Shown here one piece after another: positions 26,144 to 35,928 of a stretch of 64,000 bases of DNA. The DNA is from Micavibrio sp. (GTDB lineage Bacteria > Pseudomonadota > Alphaproteobacteria > Micavibrionales > Micavibrionaceae): the NCBI GenBank assembly GCA_026989265.1, contig JALSJP010000001.1, forward strand, positions 124,001 through 188,000. The letters run 5' to 3'. A model generated the notes under the pieces. That model made no database searches, was not told the DNA's origin, and saw only the letters and a list, made by a program, of their open reading frames with translations. Positions within the stretch are counted from its first letter, which is position 1. Each line of letters begins with the position of its first letter. A program made the translations under genes and the position numbers.

Positions 26144-26626
26144 TTAACTATACCCAGAATCTTTTGCTATATTTGCCGCGAGTTGAGCCTCCCAACGATC
26201 ACCATTATCAAGCAATTTTTCCTTGTTATAGTAAAGCTCTTCCCTCGTCTCAGTTGCATATTCAAAATTAGGACCTTCGACGATAGCATCAACGGGGCAA
26301 GCCTCCTGACATAGTCCGCAATAAATACATTTGGTCATATCAATGTCATAGCGGGTTGTGCGCCGTGATCCATCTTCTTGCTCTTCTGCTTCAATGGTAA
26401 TGGCCAGCGCGGGACATGCGGCCTCGCACAACTTACAGGCGATGCAACGCTCCGTGCCATCAGGATAACGGCGAAGTGCATGTTCACCGCGAAAACGCGG
26501 GGATAATGGCCCTTTTTCATGAGGATAGTTAATCGTAACTCTTGGCACGAAAAACATATATTTAAGGGTAAGCAAAAACCCTTTAACAATCTCGGTCAGG
26601 AAAAATGCACGTAAAATCTTATTCAT
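26144..26626 (-). CDS. nuoI: NuoI, NADH-quinone oxidoreductase subunit I (two 4Fe-4S clusters)
   Basis: Carries clusters N6a and N6b that pass electrons towards NuoB. Both ferredoxin motifs are intact: [12 protein letters not shown] (about residues 61-72) and [12 protein letters not shown] (about 100-111). The N-terminal amphipathic segment and [18 protein letters not shown] fit the alphaproteobacterial/mitochondrial 23-kDa form. Length 160 aa is typical. It overlaps the end of nuoH by 8 bases. Confidence 0.97.
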   Translation of the reverse strand: MNKILRAFFLTEIVKGFLLTLKYMFFVPRVTINYPHEKGPLSPRFRGEHALRRYPDGTERCIACKLCEAACPALAITIEAEEQEDGSRRTTRYDIDMTKCIYCGLCQEACPVDAIVEGPNFEYATETREELYYNKEKLLDNGDRWEAQLAANIAKDSGYS

Positions 26627-27809
26627 TACCTTGCACCCCCCCTTCTATTTCCTCGCTGTTATTTTCTGTGTTGTTATTTTCAATTTTCTCTATCTTTTCA
26701 ATAACTTCTTCGACATTTTCTTCAATTATTTTAATTGTTTCTTCCACAACTTGGGCAACCTCTTTTACAGGGTTAACATGGACTGCTTGATTTGGCAGAG
26801 CATTAAAGCTCATAAGGATTCCAGCCATAAGCACCACCCAAAAAAGCGTTAGCGGCAAGAATACTTTCCAGCCAAGGCGCATAAGCTGGTCATAGCGAAA
26901 GCGCGGCAATGTCGCCCTCGCCCATATAAAGAAGAACAATATCAAAGCAGTTTTAAGTGCGAACCACACAATACCAGGGACAAAATCAAGTGACGACATC
27001 CCAAATGGAGGAAGCCAGCCACCAAGGAATAAAATAGTGGTCATCGCCGACATCAAAATCATATTCGCGTATTCACCAAGAAAGAACAGTGCATAGGTCA
27101 TGGCGGAATACTCCACCATAAACCCGCCCGTTATCTCTGATTCGCCCTCAGGCAGATCAAACGGAGTTCGGTTAGTTTCCGCCAATATCGAGACTAAAAA
27201 CACTATAAACATAGGAAATAGTAATATTTGCACCCAAAGCGGGCGATCAGCCAGCACTATTTCTTGCAGATTAAGCGAGCCAGTAACAAGCAAAACACAT
27301 ACTATAATCAAGCCCATAGACACTTCGTATGATATCATTTGCGCGGCAGAGCGCATCCCCCCAAGGAAGGCATAGCGCGAGTTAGAAGCCCATCCAGCCA
27401 TAACAACGCCGTAAACGCCCATAGAAGAAATCGCGAATAAATATAAAATCCCAACATTTATATTTGCTAAAACCCAACCCTTGTCAAATGGGATAACTAC
27501 CCACGCAACAAGTGAAAGCGCGAATAACAGCATCGGCGCAAGCAAAAACACAACTCTATGCGCTCCGCTTGGAATAATTGTCTCCTTAGAAAACAGCTTT
27601 ATACCGTCCGCAATAGGTTGCAGCAGACCAAATGGACCTACCAACATAGGTCCTTGCCTACGTTGCATAGCACCTAAAACCTTGCGCTCGGCATAGGTCA
27701 TATAAGCAACGGACAGCAATATTCCGCCAACGACAAGCAGCGTAAAAGCAACTGTTCGCACTAGCCAGAAACTCCAGCCCCATAGAATGAATTCAGTAAT
27801 AAATTCCAT
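26619..27809 (-). CDS. nuoH: NuoH, NADH-quinone oxidoreductase subunit H, with an acidic C-terminal tail
   Basis: Membrane subunit that forms the quinone channel with NuoB/NuoD (ND1 homologue). Seen: [39 protein letters not shown], and the E-rich loop [18 protein letters not shown]. The protein is 396 aa; the family is about 330-345 aa. The extra roughly 54 residues, after [12 protein letters not shown], form a Glu/Ile/Asn-rich tail ([20 protein letters not shown] within it) likely to be a cytoplasmic helix or coiled coil. The ATG abuts the stop of the MazG-like gene (TAG directly followed by ATG), implying coupled translation. Confidence 0.96.
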   Translation of the reverse strand: MEFITEFILWGWSFWLVRTVAFTLLVVGGILLSVAYMTYAERKVLGAMQRRQGPMLVGPFGLLQPIADGIKLFSKETIIPSGAHRVVFLLAPMLLFALSLVAWVVIPFDKGWVLANINVGILYLFAISSMGVYGVVMAGWASNSRYAFLGGMRSAAQMISYEVSMGLIIVCVLLVTGSLNLQEIVLADRPLWVQILLFPMFIVFLVSILAETNRTPFDLPEGESEITGGFMVEYSAMTYALFFLGEYANMILMSAMTTILFLGGWLPPFGMSSLDFVPGIVWFALKTALILFFFIWARATLPRFRYDQLMRLGWKVFLPLTLFWVVLMAGILMSFNALPNQAVHVNPVKEVAQVVEETIKIIEENVEEVIEKIEKIENNNTENNSEEIEGGVQGNE

Positions 27810-28226
27810 CTATGCCGCGTCCTCTTTGTTAGAGGAGTTAGATATAAATTGCGCCATGTTAGGCTTAAAATAATTAGGACCTTTAAGGACTTTACCATCG
27901 GATTCGCGTCTTATAGGCTTTCCATCCGCGCCAAGCTTACTCATATTAGAGCGGTGAACCTCATCAAAAGCCGCGCTTTTCACATGGTGCAGACCAAATG
28001 ACAAAAATGCGCCATCAAGCACATATTGCAAATCTATTAGCGCGTCTAACGTCTCCACCATATCGCACTGCTCTAACGCTTCTTTAAGCTCACCTAATTC
28101 TTCGGCAAGCAAATTAATGCGCAATTCATTAGTCTTTTCATCAGAAATACTAGCTTCACTCAGCACAGATAAACCATATGTTTCATGAAATTCTTGAACT
28201 TGATCTAATGTTGTTTTCTTGTTCAT
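27810..28226 (-). CDS. MazG-like nucleotide pyrophosphohydrolase inside the nuo operon
   Basis: All-alpha NTP pyrophosphatase superfamily, 138 aa. Seen: the metal-binding pattern LLAEELGELKEALEQ (EExxE) followed by ETLDALIDLQYVLDG (ExxD then DxxxVLDG), then a C-terminal segment HRSNMSKLGADGKPIRRESD and GPNYFKPN typical of the phage/Deinococcus-like MazG subgroup. Members hydrolyse (d)NTPs or damaged nucleotides to monophosphates; the substrate here is unknown. The gene lies exactly between nuoG (shared TAATG, 1-base overlap) and nuoH (TAG/ATG adjacent), so it must be translated with complex I. I know of no such gene as a regular part of nuo operons. Confidence 0.85.
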   Translation of the reverse strand: MNKKTTLDQVQEFHETYGLSVLSEASISDEKTNELRINLLAEELGELKEALEQCDMVETLDALIDLQYVLDGAFLSFGLHHVKSAAFDEVHRSNMSKLGADGKPIRRESDGKVLKGPNYFKPNMAQFISNSSNKEDAA

Positions 28227-30289
28227 TACGCTGCTTCCTCTAATTCTTTTTGCTTTGTAAATGCCTTAGCGCACTGCGCCATTGTTTTTGATGCGCGGCA
28301 AATTGGGTTATTCATATAATAATTTTGCACTGGCAATGTGAAATCATCCTTAGACAGCTTGCCTTTACAAAAAAATCCCGACCATTTAGCAGGCGTAACC
28401 TCATCCATTTTTTTGAATATAGCCCATTCTTTGTAAATGCGTGTTCGCAATTCCAATTGTGAATTATAAGGCAGCGGCTTTGCACCAACATATTCTGACA
28501 TTTCGCGGATAATAGCCCAATCAGCCTTGGCAGCGCCGACAGGACCAACCGCTTTATGAGACATTTGCGGGCGACCTTCTGTATTAACATAGATGCCGTC
28601 TTTTTCGGTATAAGCCGCCGCTGGGAGTATAATATCCGCCCGCTGCGCTGCATGATCGCCATGATGTCCTTGATATATAACAAAGCTTTTCCAGCCAATA
28701 TTAACATGAGCATTAAACTCATCCGCGCCGAGTAGAAACAAAGCTTCTATAGAGCCATCTTTAGTGCCTGCAACAATATCAGAAAATCCCTTACCGCCCT
28801 CTTTTGGCAAGAATCCAACATCAAGTCCGCCAACGCGAGAAGCAGCACTATGTAATATATTAAAGCCATTCCAGCCTTTTTTAATTATGCCAAGCTCTTC
28901 CGCCGCCTTATGAAGCAATGAATGAATCTCTAGACCATCTTCGCGGGCAAATACTCCGCTTCCTACAATCATCATAGGTTTTTTAGCCGTGACTTTACCT
29001 GCATATTGTTTGATTAGCTTCTCTAAATCCTTTGGGCTAGTGCCTAAATGCTCATAAGGGTATGTCAGGTCGACCTCCCTACCTATGAGAGAAATAGGAA
29101 TTTTCTTTTCCAGCCAATTTTTGCGAATACGTGCATTTACCATTGTTGCTTCATGGCGAGGGTCAACGCCGATCAGTAAAATAGCGTCCGCATCATCTAT
29201 TCCAGCAATAGTAGAGTTAAACAAATATGAGCTGCGGTTTTCAGTGCTAAATACTGCTCCATCAGTGCGGCAATCTATATTGTTACTGCCTAGTGAAGTC
29301 ATTAAATCCTTCATAGCAACCATGGATTCCACGTCAACAAGGTCACCTGCAAGCGCGGCTATATTATCGCCTTTAACGCCTTTAAGCTTATCACTTATGA
29401 CGGTAAAAGCCTCCTCCCAGCTAGTTTCAAGCAGCCTACCACTCTCTTTATCGCGGATATATGGTCTATCAATACGACCATAAGCAAGACCATCATAGGA
29501 AAAGCGCGAGCGGTCATCTATCCATTCTTCATTTATATCCTCGTTAAGGCGCGGCAGGATTCGCATTACCTCACGCCCGCGCGAATCAACGCGGATATTA
29601 CAGCCAAGCGCATCATGCACATCTATAGTCTCGGTTTTGGTAAGCTCCCAGCTCCGCGCTTTATAAGCGTATGGCTTAGATGTCAAAGCCCCAACAGGGC
29701 AAACATCAATAAGATTCCCCGAAAGCTCTGTATCCAAAAGCTCGCCTATAAATGTGCCGACTTTTGCATTCTCGCCGCGGTTAAACTGCCCAAGGACTGG
29801 CGTTCCCGCTATTTCTTCTGCAAAACGAACACAGCGCGTACAATTAATACAGCGCGTCATAACCGTTCCAATCAAAGGACCATAATCATTGTCGCTAACT
29901 ACAAGCTTCTCCTCATTATAACGCGAGCGATCAAAACCGTATGCCACAGCTTGGTCTTGTAAGTCACACTCCCCGCCTTGATCACATACAGGGCAATCAA
30001 GCGGATGATTGATAAGCAAGAACTCCATAACACCTTTTCGCGCTTTTTTAACCTTATCCGAATCAGTATGGACAACCATTCCATCACCGCAAGCCATGGC
30101 GCATGACGCAACAGGCTTTGGCGGCCCGCCCTCAACTTCGACCAAACACATACGGCAATTAGCAGCAACTGAAAGCTTATCATGGTAACAAAAGCGAGGG
30201 ATTTCAACGCCTAACTGCTCAGCAGCCTGCAAGATGCTAGTACCCTGCTCAACCTCTATTTCCATGTCATTAATAGTAATTTTTGGCAT
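28226..30289 (-). CDS. nuoG: NuoG, NADH-quinone oxidoreductase subunit G
   Basis: Large iron-sulfur subunit of the complex I peripheral arm (75-kDa homologue). Seen: an N-terminal 2Fe-2S ferredoxin domain (RFCYHDKLSVAANCRMCLVE), the 4Fe-4S motifs with CPVCDQGGECDLQDQAV and MTRCINCTRCVRFAEE, then a molybdopterin-oxidoreductase-like domain. At 687 aa it matches the mitochondrial/alphaproteobacterial length rather than the longer E. coli protein. As the first gene after the purSL insertion it needs its own promoter: a TAAAAT -10-like box is visible in the 104-base divergent gap (30290-30393), but its -35 is weak. Confidence 0.97.
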   Translation of the reverse strand: MPKITINDMEIEVEQGTSILQAAEQLGVEIPRFCYHDKLSVAANCRMCLVEVEGGPPKPVASCAMACGDGMVVHTDSDKVKKARKGVMEFLLINHPLDCPVCDQGGECDLQDQAVAYGFDRSRYNEEKLVVSDNDYGPLIGTVMTRCINCTRCVRFAEEIAGTPVLGQFNRGENAKVGTFIGELLDTELSGNLIDVCPVGALTSKPYAYKARSWELTKTETIDVHDALGCNIRVDSRGREVMRILPRLNEDINEEWIDDRSRFSYDGLAYGRIDRPYIRDKESGRLLETSWEEAFTVISDKLKGVKGDNIAALAGDLVDVESMVAMKDLMTSLGSNNIDCRTDGAVFSTENRSSYLFNSTIAGIDDADAILLIGVDPRHEATMVNARIRKNWLEKKIPISLIGREVDLTYPYEHLGTSPKDLEKLIKQYAGKVTAKKPMMIVGSGVFAREDGLEIHSLLHKAAEELGIIKKGWNGFNILHSAASRVGGLDVGFLPKEGGKGFSDIVAGTKDGSIEALFLLGADEFNAHVNIGWKSFVIYQGHHGDHAAQRADIILPAAAYTEKDGIYVNTEGRPQMSHKAVGPVGAAKADWAIIREMSEYVGAKPLPYNSQLELRTRIYKEWAIFKKMDEVTPAKWSGFFCKGKLSKDDFTLPVQNYYMNNPICRASKTMAQCAKAFTKQKELEEAA

Positions 30290-30325
30290 TTATTTTTATT
30301 TCCGCGATTTTAGGCAATTAGAGTA

Positions 30326-30354
30326 TTGAAAAACTCTTCCTACTACTATTTAAT
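30326..30354 (+). promoter_or_regulatory. Predicted promoter for purSL-purQ
   Basis: TTGAAA (30326-30331) and TTTAAT (30349-30354) are separated by exactly 17 bases, 39 bases before the purSL start codon. A small inverted repeat, AGAGT/ACTCT (30320-30337), overlaps the -35 box and could bind a regulator or belong to the divergent nuoG leader. Confidence 0.4.
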
Positions 30355-30393
30355 CCGCGTAAGAATTAAGATCAATAGCTAGTTGAAAATTAT

Positions 30394-33294
30394 ATGCATT
30401 ATAGAACAGAAATATTAGCTCATAAAGATGATGGCAGGGCGCATCATATAGAAAAAATCCTGCATGATATGGATATAAGAGCATCTGCTTGGGTTGTGGA
30501 TGTTTATTCATCCGAGAGTGCGGCTGCGGCAAAAGATATATTTACCAAAAGCTTGGCAAATCCCATTACGCAAAAGATCAATGAAACCCCTGCGGATTTT
30601 GATTGGGCATTAGAAATAGGGTTTTTGGCGGGCGTTACTGATAATGTGGGTCACACAACTTCGGAGTTACTAGAGCTTGCCACAGGAAGTGCGGTGGAGT
30701 GCTATTCTTCAAGGCTTTATTTAATAAAAGGCGATGCAAAGCTTAGCGATATTGAACAATTATCCGCAATCATTTCTAATAAATTAATCCAGAGAATATC
30801 CATTAAAAGCCATGAACAATATGAACGTGACGGCGGTATGGATAAAATCATCCCAAAGGTAGGGCTAGAAAATAAGAACATAACTACAGATAATGTTGAT
30901 TTAGATATATCCGATGATGAGCTAAAAGACTTAAGCAAATATGGTATAGCAAATAAAGATGGAAGCAAGCGAGGTCCTCTTGGACTGCCGCTTCCATATC
31001 TAAAAGCCATACAATCGTATTTTAAGTCTGAAGGGCGCGAGGCAACAGATATTGAGATAGAAACTCTGGCGCAAACTTGGTCAGAACATTGTAAGCATAC
31101 TATATTTGCCTCACCAATAGATGATATAGCAAAGGGGCTTTACAAGGGGTATATTCAACGCGCAACCAAGGAAATACGCAAATCTCGCGGAGAAAACGAC
31201 ATATGCGTATCGGTATTTTCCGATAATGCTGGCGGAATTATATTTGATGAAGATCACTTGATAACTGATAAAGTAGAAACCCATAATTCCCCTTCCGCGC
31301 TTGATCCGTTTGGCGGGGCTATTACTGGAATTGTTGGGGTTAATCGCGATTGTATTGGCTTTGGCATGGGGGCAAAACCCGTTGTAAACCGCTATGGTTT
31401 TTGCCTTGCTGACCCTAGGTCTAAGCCAAATTATTTCCGTGATAAATCCTGCACAGATGCCCTGCTCCCGCCTTCTAATATAATGAATGGCGTTATTGCA
31501 GGCGTTGAAGCTGGAGGGAATTGCTCTGGCATACCCACGCCTTCGGGGTTTGTGTATTTTGATGATCGCTTCGCTGGCAAGCCCTTGGTATTTGTTGGAA
31601 CTATCGGGCTTATCCCGCGCGTTATTAATGGCAAAGCTGGTCATGAGAAATGCGCTCAAGCTGGTGATAAAATCATAGTAGCAGGCGGGCGCGTTGGCGC
31701 GGACGGTATTCACGGCGCTACATTTTCATCCGTTGCGCTTGATGAAGGCTCGCCCGCTACGGCTGTGCAAATTGGTGATCCTATAACGCAAAAGAAAATG
31801 TCTGATGCTATTATCAAGGAAATTCGCGATTTTGGTTGGTATAGTGCAATCACCGATAACGGCGCGGGCGGGCTGTCATCTTCTGTTGGTGAAATGGCGG
31901 AAGGCTCTGGCGGCTTTCATTTAGAGCTTGAAAAAGTTCCGCTAAAATATGCAGGGTTATCGCCTTGGGAGATTTGGATTTCCGAAAGCCAAGAGCGCAT
32001 GACATTTGCTGTTCCGCCCGAAAATACCGATAAAATGATAGGGCTTTTTGCAAAGCGCGGCGTAGAAGCTACTGTTATAGGAACATACACCGATTCTGGT
32101 CGGGCTAAAATCTCATGGAATGATGAAATTATCATGGATTTAGATATGGATTTCTTGCATGATGGAAACCCTGAAACTCCGCTATCCACAACATTTACAC
32201 GCGGCGGAGAGGTTGAGCCTGATATAGCAGAACCAGATAGCTATGAGAATATTTTAACGGCTATGCTTGGGCGTTTGAATATTTGCTCCAAGGAATTTAT
32301 TGCAACGCAATATGATCATAACGTACAAGGAAGCGCCGTTCTTGCACCGCTTCAAGGTAAGGGGCGCGTATATGGTGAGGTTAGCGTAACTCGACCTTTA
32401 TTAACTTCGCCAAAAGGCGTTGTATTATCGCAAGGTTTGTTCCCTAGATACAGCGATATTGACACAAAAGCCATGGCGGCGGCAGGGCTTGATATGGCAG
32501 TTAGAAATGCCGTTGCTGCGGGCGTTGATTTTAATCAGCTAGCATTGCTGGATAATTTTTGCTGGTGTTCATCTGATGAGCCTGAAAGATTAGGGCAGCT
32601 TAAACGCGCTGTGGAAGTCATATATGAGCTAGCCGTAAAATATCAAACTCCGTTTATTTCGGGCAAAGATTCGATGTTTAACGACTTTAAAGGCTATAAT
32701 GAAAATGGTGAGGCAATAAAAATTTCCGCACCGCCAACTTTGCTAGTCTCTAGCATCGGGATAATGACAAATGTTGAAAACTCTATATCTATCGCGCCAA
32801 AAGCCGCGGGTGACAGCGTTTATTTGCTTGGCGCAACTAAAGATGAGCTGGGAGCTTCCGAATATTATGATGAGCTAGGGCATCTAGGTAATAATGTGCC
32901 TGAAACTGACGCTCACCAAAATTTGCGCCTATATAAATTATATGCGCGCGCTAGCCGTGATCGCTTAATATCATCTGCTATGGCGGTTGGTTATGGCGGG
33001 CTTGGAGTAACTTTAGCCAAAAAAACAATAGCGGGAGGTTTTGGGCTTGATATTGATTTATCAGGCTTTGATCTACGCAGCGATAAAATGCTGTTTTCCG
33101 AAAGCACAGGGCGAATAGTTGCAACAGTGTCACCACAAAACAAAAAAGCATTTGAGAAAAACTTCAAAGGCTTTGAAGAATGTCACTATATCGGCAGCGT
33201 TGCTTACAGCAAAAATCTGTTTATTCGCAGTGTGTTAAAGGTTGGAGTTAAAGTGTTAGATGAAGCCTATAAGGCTACATTGAGGGATTATTAA
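30394..33294 (+). CDS. purL: PurSL, phosphoribosylformylglycinamidine synthase large subunit (PurS-PurL fusion type)
   Basis: Fourth step of de novo purine synthesis: ATP-dependent amidation of FGAR to FGAM, using ammonia channelled from PurQ. The 966-aa protein is longer than the usual alphaproteobacterial PurL (about 730 aa) and has an N-terminal portion of about 200 residues before the catalytic start LAQTWSEHCKHTIFASP. Further motifs: THNSPSALDPFGGAITGIVG, DNGAGGLSSSVGEMAEGSGG, and a second AIR-synthase-like half with ISGKDSMFNDF. There is no C-terminal glutaminase, so it pairs with the separate purQ that starts directly after the stop. It resembles the fused PurSL class that I associate mostly with other phyla. 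It sits on the opposite strand to the surrounding nuo genes. Confidence 0.93.
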   Translation: MHYRTEILAHKDDGRAHHIEKILHDMDIRASAWVVDVYSSESAAAAKDIFTKSLANPITQKINETPADFDWALEIGFLAGVTDNVGHTTSELLELATGSAVECYSSRLYLIKGDAKLSDIEQLSAIISNKLIQRISIKSHEQYERDGGMDKIIPKVGLENKNITTDNVDLDISDDELKDLSKYGIANKDGSKRGPLGLPLPYLKAIQSYFKSEGREATDIEIETLAQTWSEHCKHTIFASPIDDIAKGLYKGYIQRATKEIRKSRGENDICVSVFSDNAGGIIFDEDHLITDKVETHNSPSALDPFGGAITGIVGVNRDCIGFGMGAKPVVNRYGFCLADPRSKPNYFRDKSCTDALLPPSNIMNGVIAGVEAGGNCSGIPTPSGFVYFDDRFAGKPLVFVGTIGLIPRVINGKAGHEKCAQAGDKIIVAGGRVGADGIHGATFSSVALDEGSPATAVQIGDPITQKKMSDAIIKEIRDFGWYSAITDNGAGGLSSSVGEMAEGSGGFHLELEKVPLKYAGLSPWEIWISESQERMTFAVPPENTDKMIGLFAKRGVEATVIGTYTDSGRAKISWNDEIIMDLDMDFLHDGNPETPLSTTFTRGGEVEPDIAEPDSYENILTAMLGRLNICSKEFIATQYDHNVQGSAVLAPLQGKGRVYGEVSVTRPLLTSPKGVVLSQGLFPRYSDIDTKAMAAAGLDMAVRNAVAAGVDFNQLALLDNFCWCSSDEPERLGQLKRAVEVIYELAVKYQTPFISGKDSMFNDFKGYNENGEAIKISAPPTLLVSSIGIMTNVENSISIAPKAAGDSVYLLGATKDELGASEYYDELGHLGNNVPETDAHQNLRLYKLYARASRDRLISSAMAVGYGGLGVTLAKKTIAGGFGLDIDLSGFDLRSDKMLFSESTGRIVATVSPQNKKAFEKNFKGFEECHYIGSVAYSKNLFIRSVLKVGVKVLDEAYKATLRDY

Positions 33295-34092
33295 ATGGCT
33301 GCAAAAGTTATAGTATTAAGTGGATATGGTCTAAATTGTGAGGAGGAAACTCTGCACGCATTTAACCATGTGGGAATTGATGGAAATATAATTCATATAA
33401 ATGAGTTAATAGAAAATCCTAAAGCATTAGATGAATATCAAATACTCGCCATACCCGGCGGGTTTTCCTATGGGGATGATACAGGATCAGGCAATGCATT
33501 TGCTCAGAAAATGAAGCTAGCCCTTTGGGATGATCTAAAGAAATTTGTGGAGCGCGATACATTAACTATTGGGATATGTAATGGATGCCAAATATTAGTA
33601 AATTTAGGTTTAGCCCCTGCCCTTAATAACTATGGTGAGCGCGACGTTGCCGTTACTTATAACGCAACTGCCCGTTATCAATGCCGATGGGTTGATTTAA
33701 AAATTGAAAGTAAATCCCCTTGGCTTAAAGATATAGAAACGCTTCATATACCAGTAGCCCATGGTGAAGGTAGATTTATGATGGAAGAAAACGCCCTTTC
33801 CAAGCTTAAAAATAACGGGCAGATTGCCGCGCAATATATAAATACAAATGGCACGCTTGCAAATGGCGAGTTTCCAGCAAACCCTAACGGCTCAATAAAT
33901 GACATAGCCGCTATGACGGATAAAAGCGGCAGAGTGCTTGCAATTATGCCCCATCCAGAGCGCGGAATGTTCACTTGGCAACGTGATGATTATCATGAAC
34001 TTAAAGACGCAGCGCAACGTGCGGGCGTAGAATTACCCGAAGAGTCAGAAGGCATTCAAATATTTAAAAATGCTGTTAAGTATTTTGCTTAA
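33295..34092 (+). CDS. purQ: PurQ, glutamine amidotransferase subunit of FGAM synthase
   Basis: Class I glutaminase that supplies ammonia to PurSL. Seen: the nucleophile Cys in GICNGCQILVNLG (residue about 97), the His/Glu pair in IMPHPERGMF, and IPGGFSYGDDTGSG near the N terminus. At 265 aa it is longer than the Bacillus-type PurQ (about 225 aa), matching the partner of fused PurSL. The ATG follows the purSL stop codon directly. It overlaps the convergent membrane protein gene by 4 bases. No separate purS is needed. Confidence 0.94.
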   Translation: MAAKVIVLSGYGLNCEEETLHAFNHVGIDGNIIHINELIENPKALDEYQILAIPGGFSYGDDTGSGNAFAQKMKLALWDDLKKFVERDTLTIGICNGCQILVNLGLAPALNNYGERDVAVTYNATARYQCRWVDLKIESKSPWLKDIETLHIPVAHGEGRFMMEENALSKLKNNGQIAAQYINTNGTLANGEFPANPNGSINDIAAMTDKSGRVLAIMPHPERGMFTWQRDDYHELKDAAQRAGVELPEESEGIQIFKNAVKYFA

Positions 34093-34571
34093 CTATTTTC
34101 AATATGGGATAATGACCGACCAACCGTTTTTTCCGTTTTTTCCGCTTGTTCGCGCTTATATCTTTCCTTAATATGGTCAGGATATGTTTTATGCGTACCT
34201 GCTCCATTATGCAAAGCATGGGTATAACGAATATATTCTAATTCTTCAGCATCAGCTTTTACAGGCTCAGCGCAAGGGCTTTCCTCTTCTTGTTTGGCGC
34301 TGCAAGCCCTACTAAAACGCCTCTGAGCCAAACCAGCAAACAAAAGAGCAAAAGGCCCTGAAAGCAAAGCGCCGCCTACCTTAGCATAGGGAGCCATTTC
34401 CCTAATATTATCAAGCCCTGCATTTAGCTCTATTGATTCATCAATATTTTGGTTATTATGTTCATCATCAACAACCCACGACACAAGGCCGGTAGCCGCA
34501 ACTAGCATGAAAATTCCTGACAGAGCGGACTGCGCTGTACCTACAAACTTATGCTTACTCGATCTTTTCAT
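34089..34571 (-). CDS. Small membrane protein of unknown function
   Basis: 160 aa, not recognised. Two hydrophobic segments (about residues 12-31 and 62-82) suggest two membrane passes. The C-terminal half is charged and hydrophilic, with two Cys residues (SRACSAKQEEESPC) near the second helix and an Arg/Lys/Glu-rich end. A good ribosome-binding site (GGATGGA) precedes the ATG at 34571. It lies between nuoF and the purSL-purQ insertion on the nuo strand, and its last codon overlaps purQ, suggesting that it arrived with the same rearrangement. No function is suggested. Confidence 0.6.
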   Translation of the reverse strand: MKRSSKHKFVGTAQSALSGIFMLVAATGLVSWVVDDEHNNQNIDESIELNAGLDNIREMAPYAKVGGALLSGPFALLFAGLAQRRFSRACSAKQEEESPCAEPVKADAEELEYIRYTHALHNGAGTHKTYPDHIKERYKREQAEKTEKTVGRSLSHIENS

Positions 34572-34615
34572 TTGTTTCCATCCTGTAACACTTATTCCAG
34601 ATACTATACAAACAT

Positions 34616-34644
34616 AAACTACATTAATTGATGCGATATGTCAA
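34616..34644 (-). promoter_or_regulatory. Predicted promoter for the small membrane protein
   Basis: On the minus strand a consensus TTGACA box (34639-34644) is followed after 17 bases by TAGTTT (34616-34621), about 45 bases before the start codon at 34571. The -35 box begins only a few bases after the nuoF stop, which suggests that this gene is transcribed separately from nuoA-F. Confidence 0.4.
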
Positions 34645-34647
34645 GTT

Positions 34648-35928
34648 TTAAGCGGCTTCTTTGCGGTATTCCATGATGCGATGCTCCATTTCATGGCGGA
34701 AATGTTTAATCAGCCCTTGAACTGGCCAAGCGGCGGCATCACCAAGAGCGCAAATAGTCTGCCCCTCTATGCCTTTTGTGATATCAAAGAGTTGGTCAAT
34801 TTCCTCTACGCTAGCATTACCAACTACCATGCGCTTCATAATACGGTAAATCCAGCCCGTTCCCTCGCGGCAAGGCGTACATTGCCCGCAGCTTTCATGC
34901 ATATAAAAATGCGAAAGCCGTGATATAGCCTCAATAATATCGGTTGATTTATCCATAACAATAATGCCCGCAGTGCCAAGCCCAGTGCCAACTTCACGAA
35001 GTGAATCAAAATCCATTCGTATTGTGTCGCATGTGGATTTTGGAAGCATCGGAGTTGATGATCCGCCGGGAATTATAGCTAACAAATTATTCCAGCCGCC
35101 GCGAACGCCGCCCGCATGCTTTTCAATCAAATCCCTTAATGGAATCCCCATTTCCTCTTCTACATTACATGGGTTTTCAACATGCCCCGATATACAAAAC
35201 AGCTTTGTTCCAGCGTTTTTATCATCACGTCCAAGCCCCGAGAACCAAGCCCCGCCACGCCTCAAAATCGTTGGAACAACGGCGATTGTCTCAACATTAT
35301 TAACCGTAGTAGGGCAAGAATAAAGCCCCGCCATAGCAGGAAATGGCGGCTTATTACGTGGCTGTCCTTTTTTACCTTCTATAGATTCGATTAAAGCGGT
35401 TTCCTCACCGCAAATATAAGCGCCAGCGCCGCGATGAACAATAATATCAAAATCCCAGCCAGAACCAGCCGCATTTTTTCCAAGTAATCCAGCCGCATAT
35501 GCTTCGTTAATAGCCTTTGATAGCGATGAACTTTCATTGTAAAATTCTCCGCGTACATAGATATATGCGGAATGCGCCCCCATGGCAAAGCCCGCGATTA
35601 ACGCTCCTTCTATAAGCTTATGCGGATCATTACGCAATATATCACGATCTTTACAAGTCCCTGGTTCTGACTCATCGGCATTAATCACTAAATAATGTGG
35701 TTTTCCATCTGATTTTTTAGGCATGAATGACCATTTAAGCCCCGTAGGAAAGCCAGCACCACCGCGCCCGCGCAAGCCTGAGGTTTTCATTTCATCAATA
35801 ATCCAATCACGCCCCTTTTTAAGGATAGCTTTTGTATTATCCCAATCGCCGCGCTTTTGAGCAGATTTTAGGGAAAAACTCTCCCAGCCATAAAGATTAG
35901 TGAATATTCTGTCTTTATCGCTTAACAT
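34648..35928 (-). CDS. nuoF: NuoF, NADH-quinone oxidoreductase subunit F (NADH- and FMN-binding)
   Basis: NADH dehydrogenase subunit of complex I that binds NADH, FMN and 4Fe-4S cluster N3. Seen: the FMN/NADH loops [20 protein letters not shown] and [20 protein letters not shown], and the cluster motif [14 protein letters not shown] with the distant ligand in [13 protein letters not shown]. 426 aa, typical. It starts directly after nuoE. It is the last gene of the nuoA-F block; the next nuo gene (nuoG) lies about 4.4 kb further on, after the insertion. Confidence 0.98.
   Translation of the reverse strand: MLSDKDRIFTNLYGWESFSLKSAQKRGDWDNTKAILKKGRDWIIDEMKTSGLRGRGGAGFPTGLKWSFMPKKSDGKPHYLVINADESEPGTCKDRDILRNDPHKLIEGALIAGFAMGAHSAYIYVRGEFYNESSSLSKAINEAYAAGLLGKNAAGSGWDFDIIVHRGAGAYICGEETALIESIEGKKGQPRNKPPFPAMAGLYSCPTTVNNVETIAVVPTILRRGGAWFSGLGRDDKNAGTKLFCISGHVENPCNVEEEMGIPLRDLIEKHAGGVRGGWNNLLAIIPGGSSTPMLPKSTCDTIRMDFDSLREVGTGLGTAGIIVMDKSTDIIEAISRLSHFYMHESCGQCTPCREGTGWIYRIMKRMVVGNASVEEIDQLFDITKGIEGQTICALGDAAAWPVQGLIKHFRHEMEHRIMEYRKEAA

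Noticed and set aside
31111-31713. 200-codon frame antisense to purSL
   Set aside because: It has no recognisable features and lies opposite strongly conserved purSL codons.
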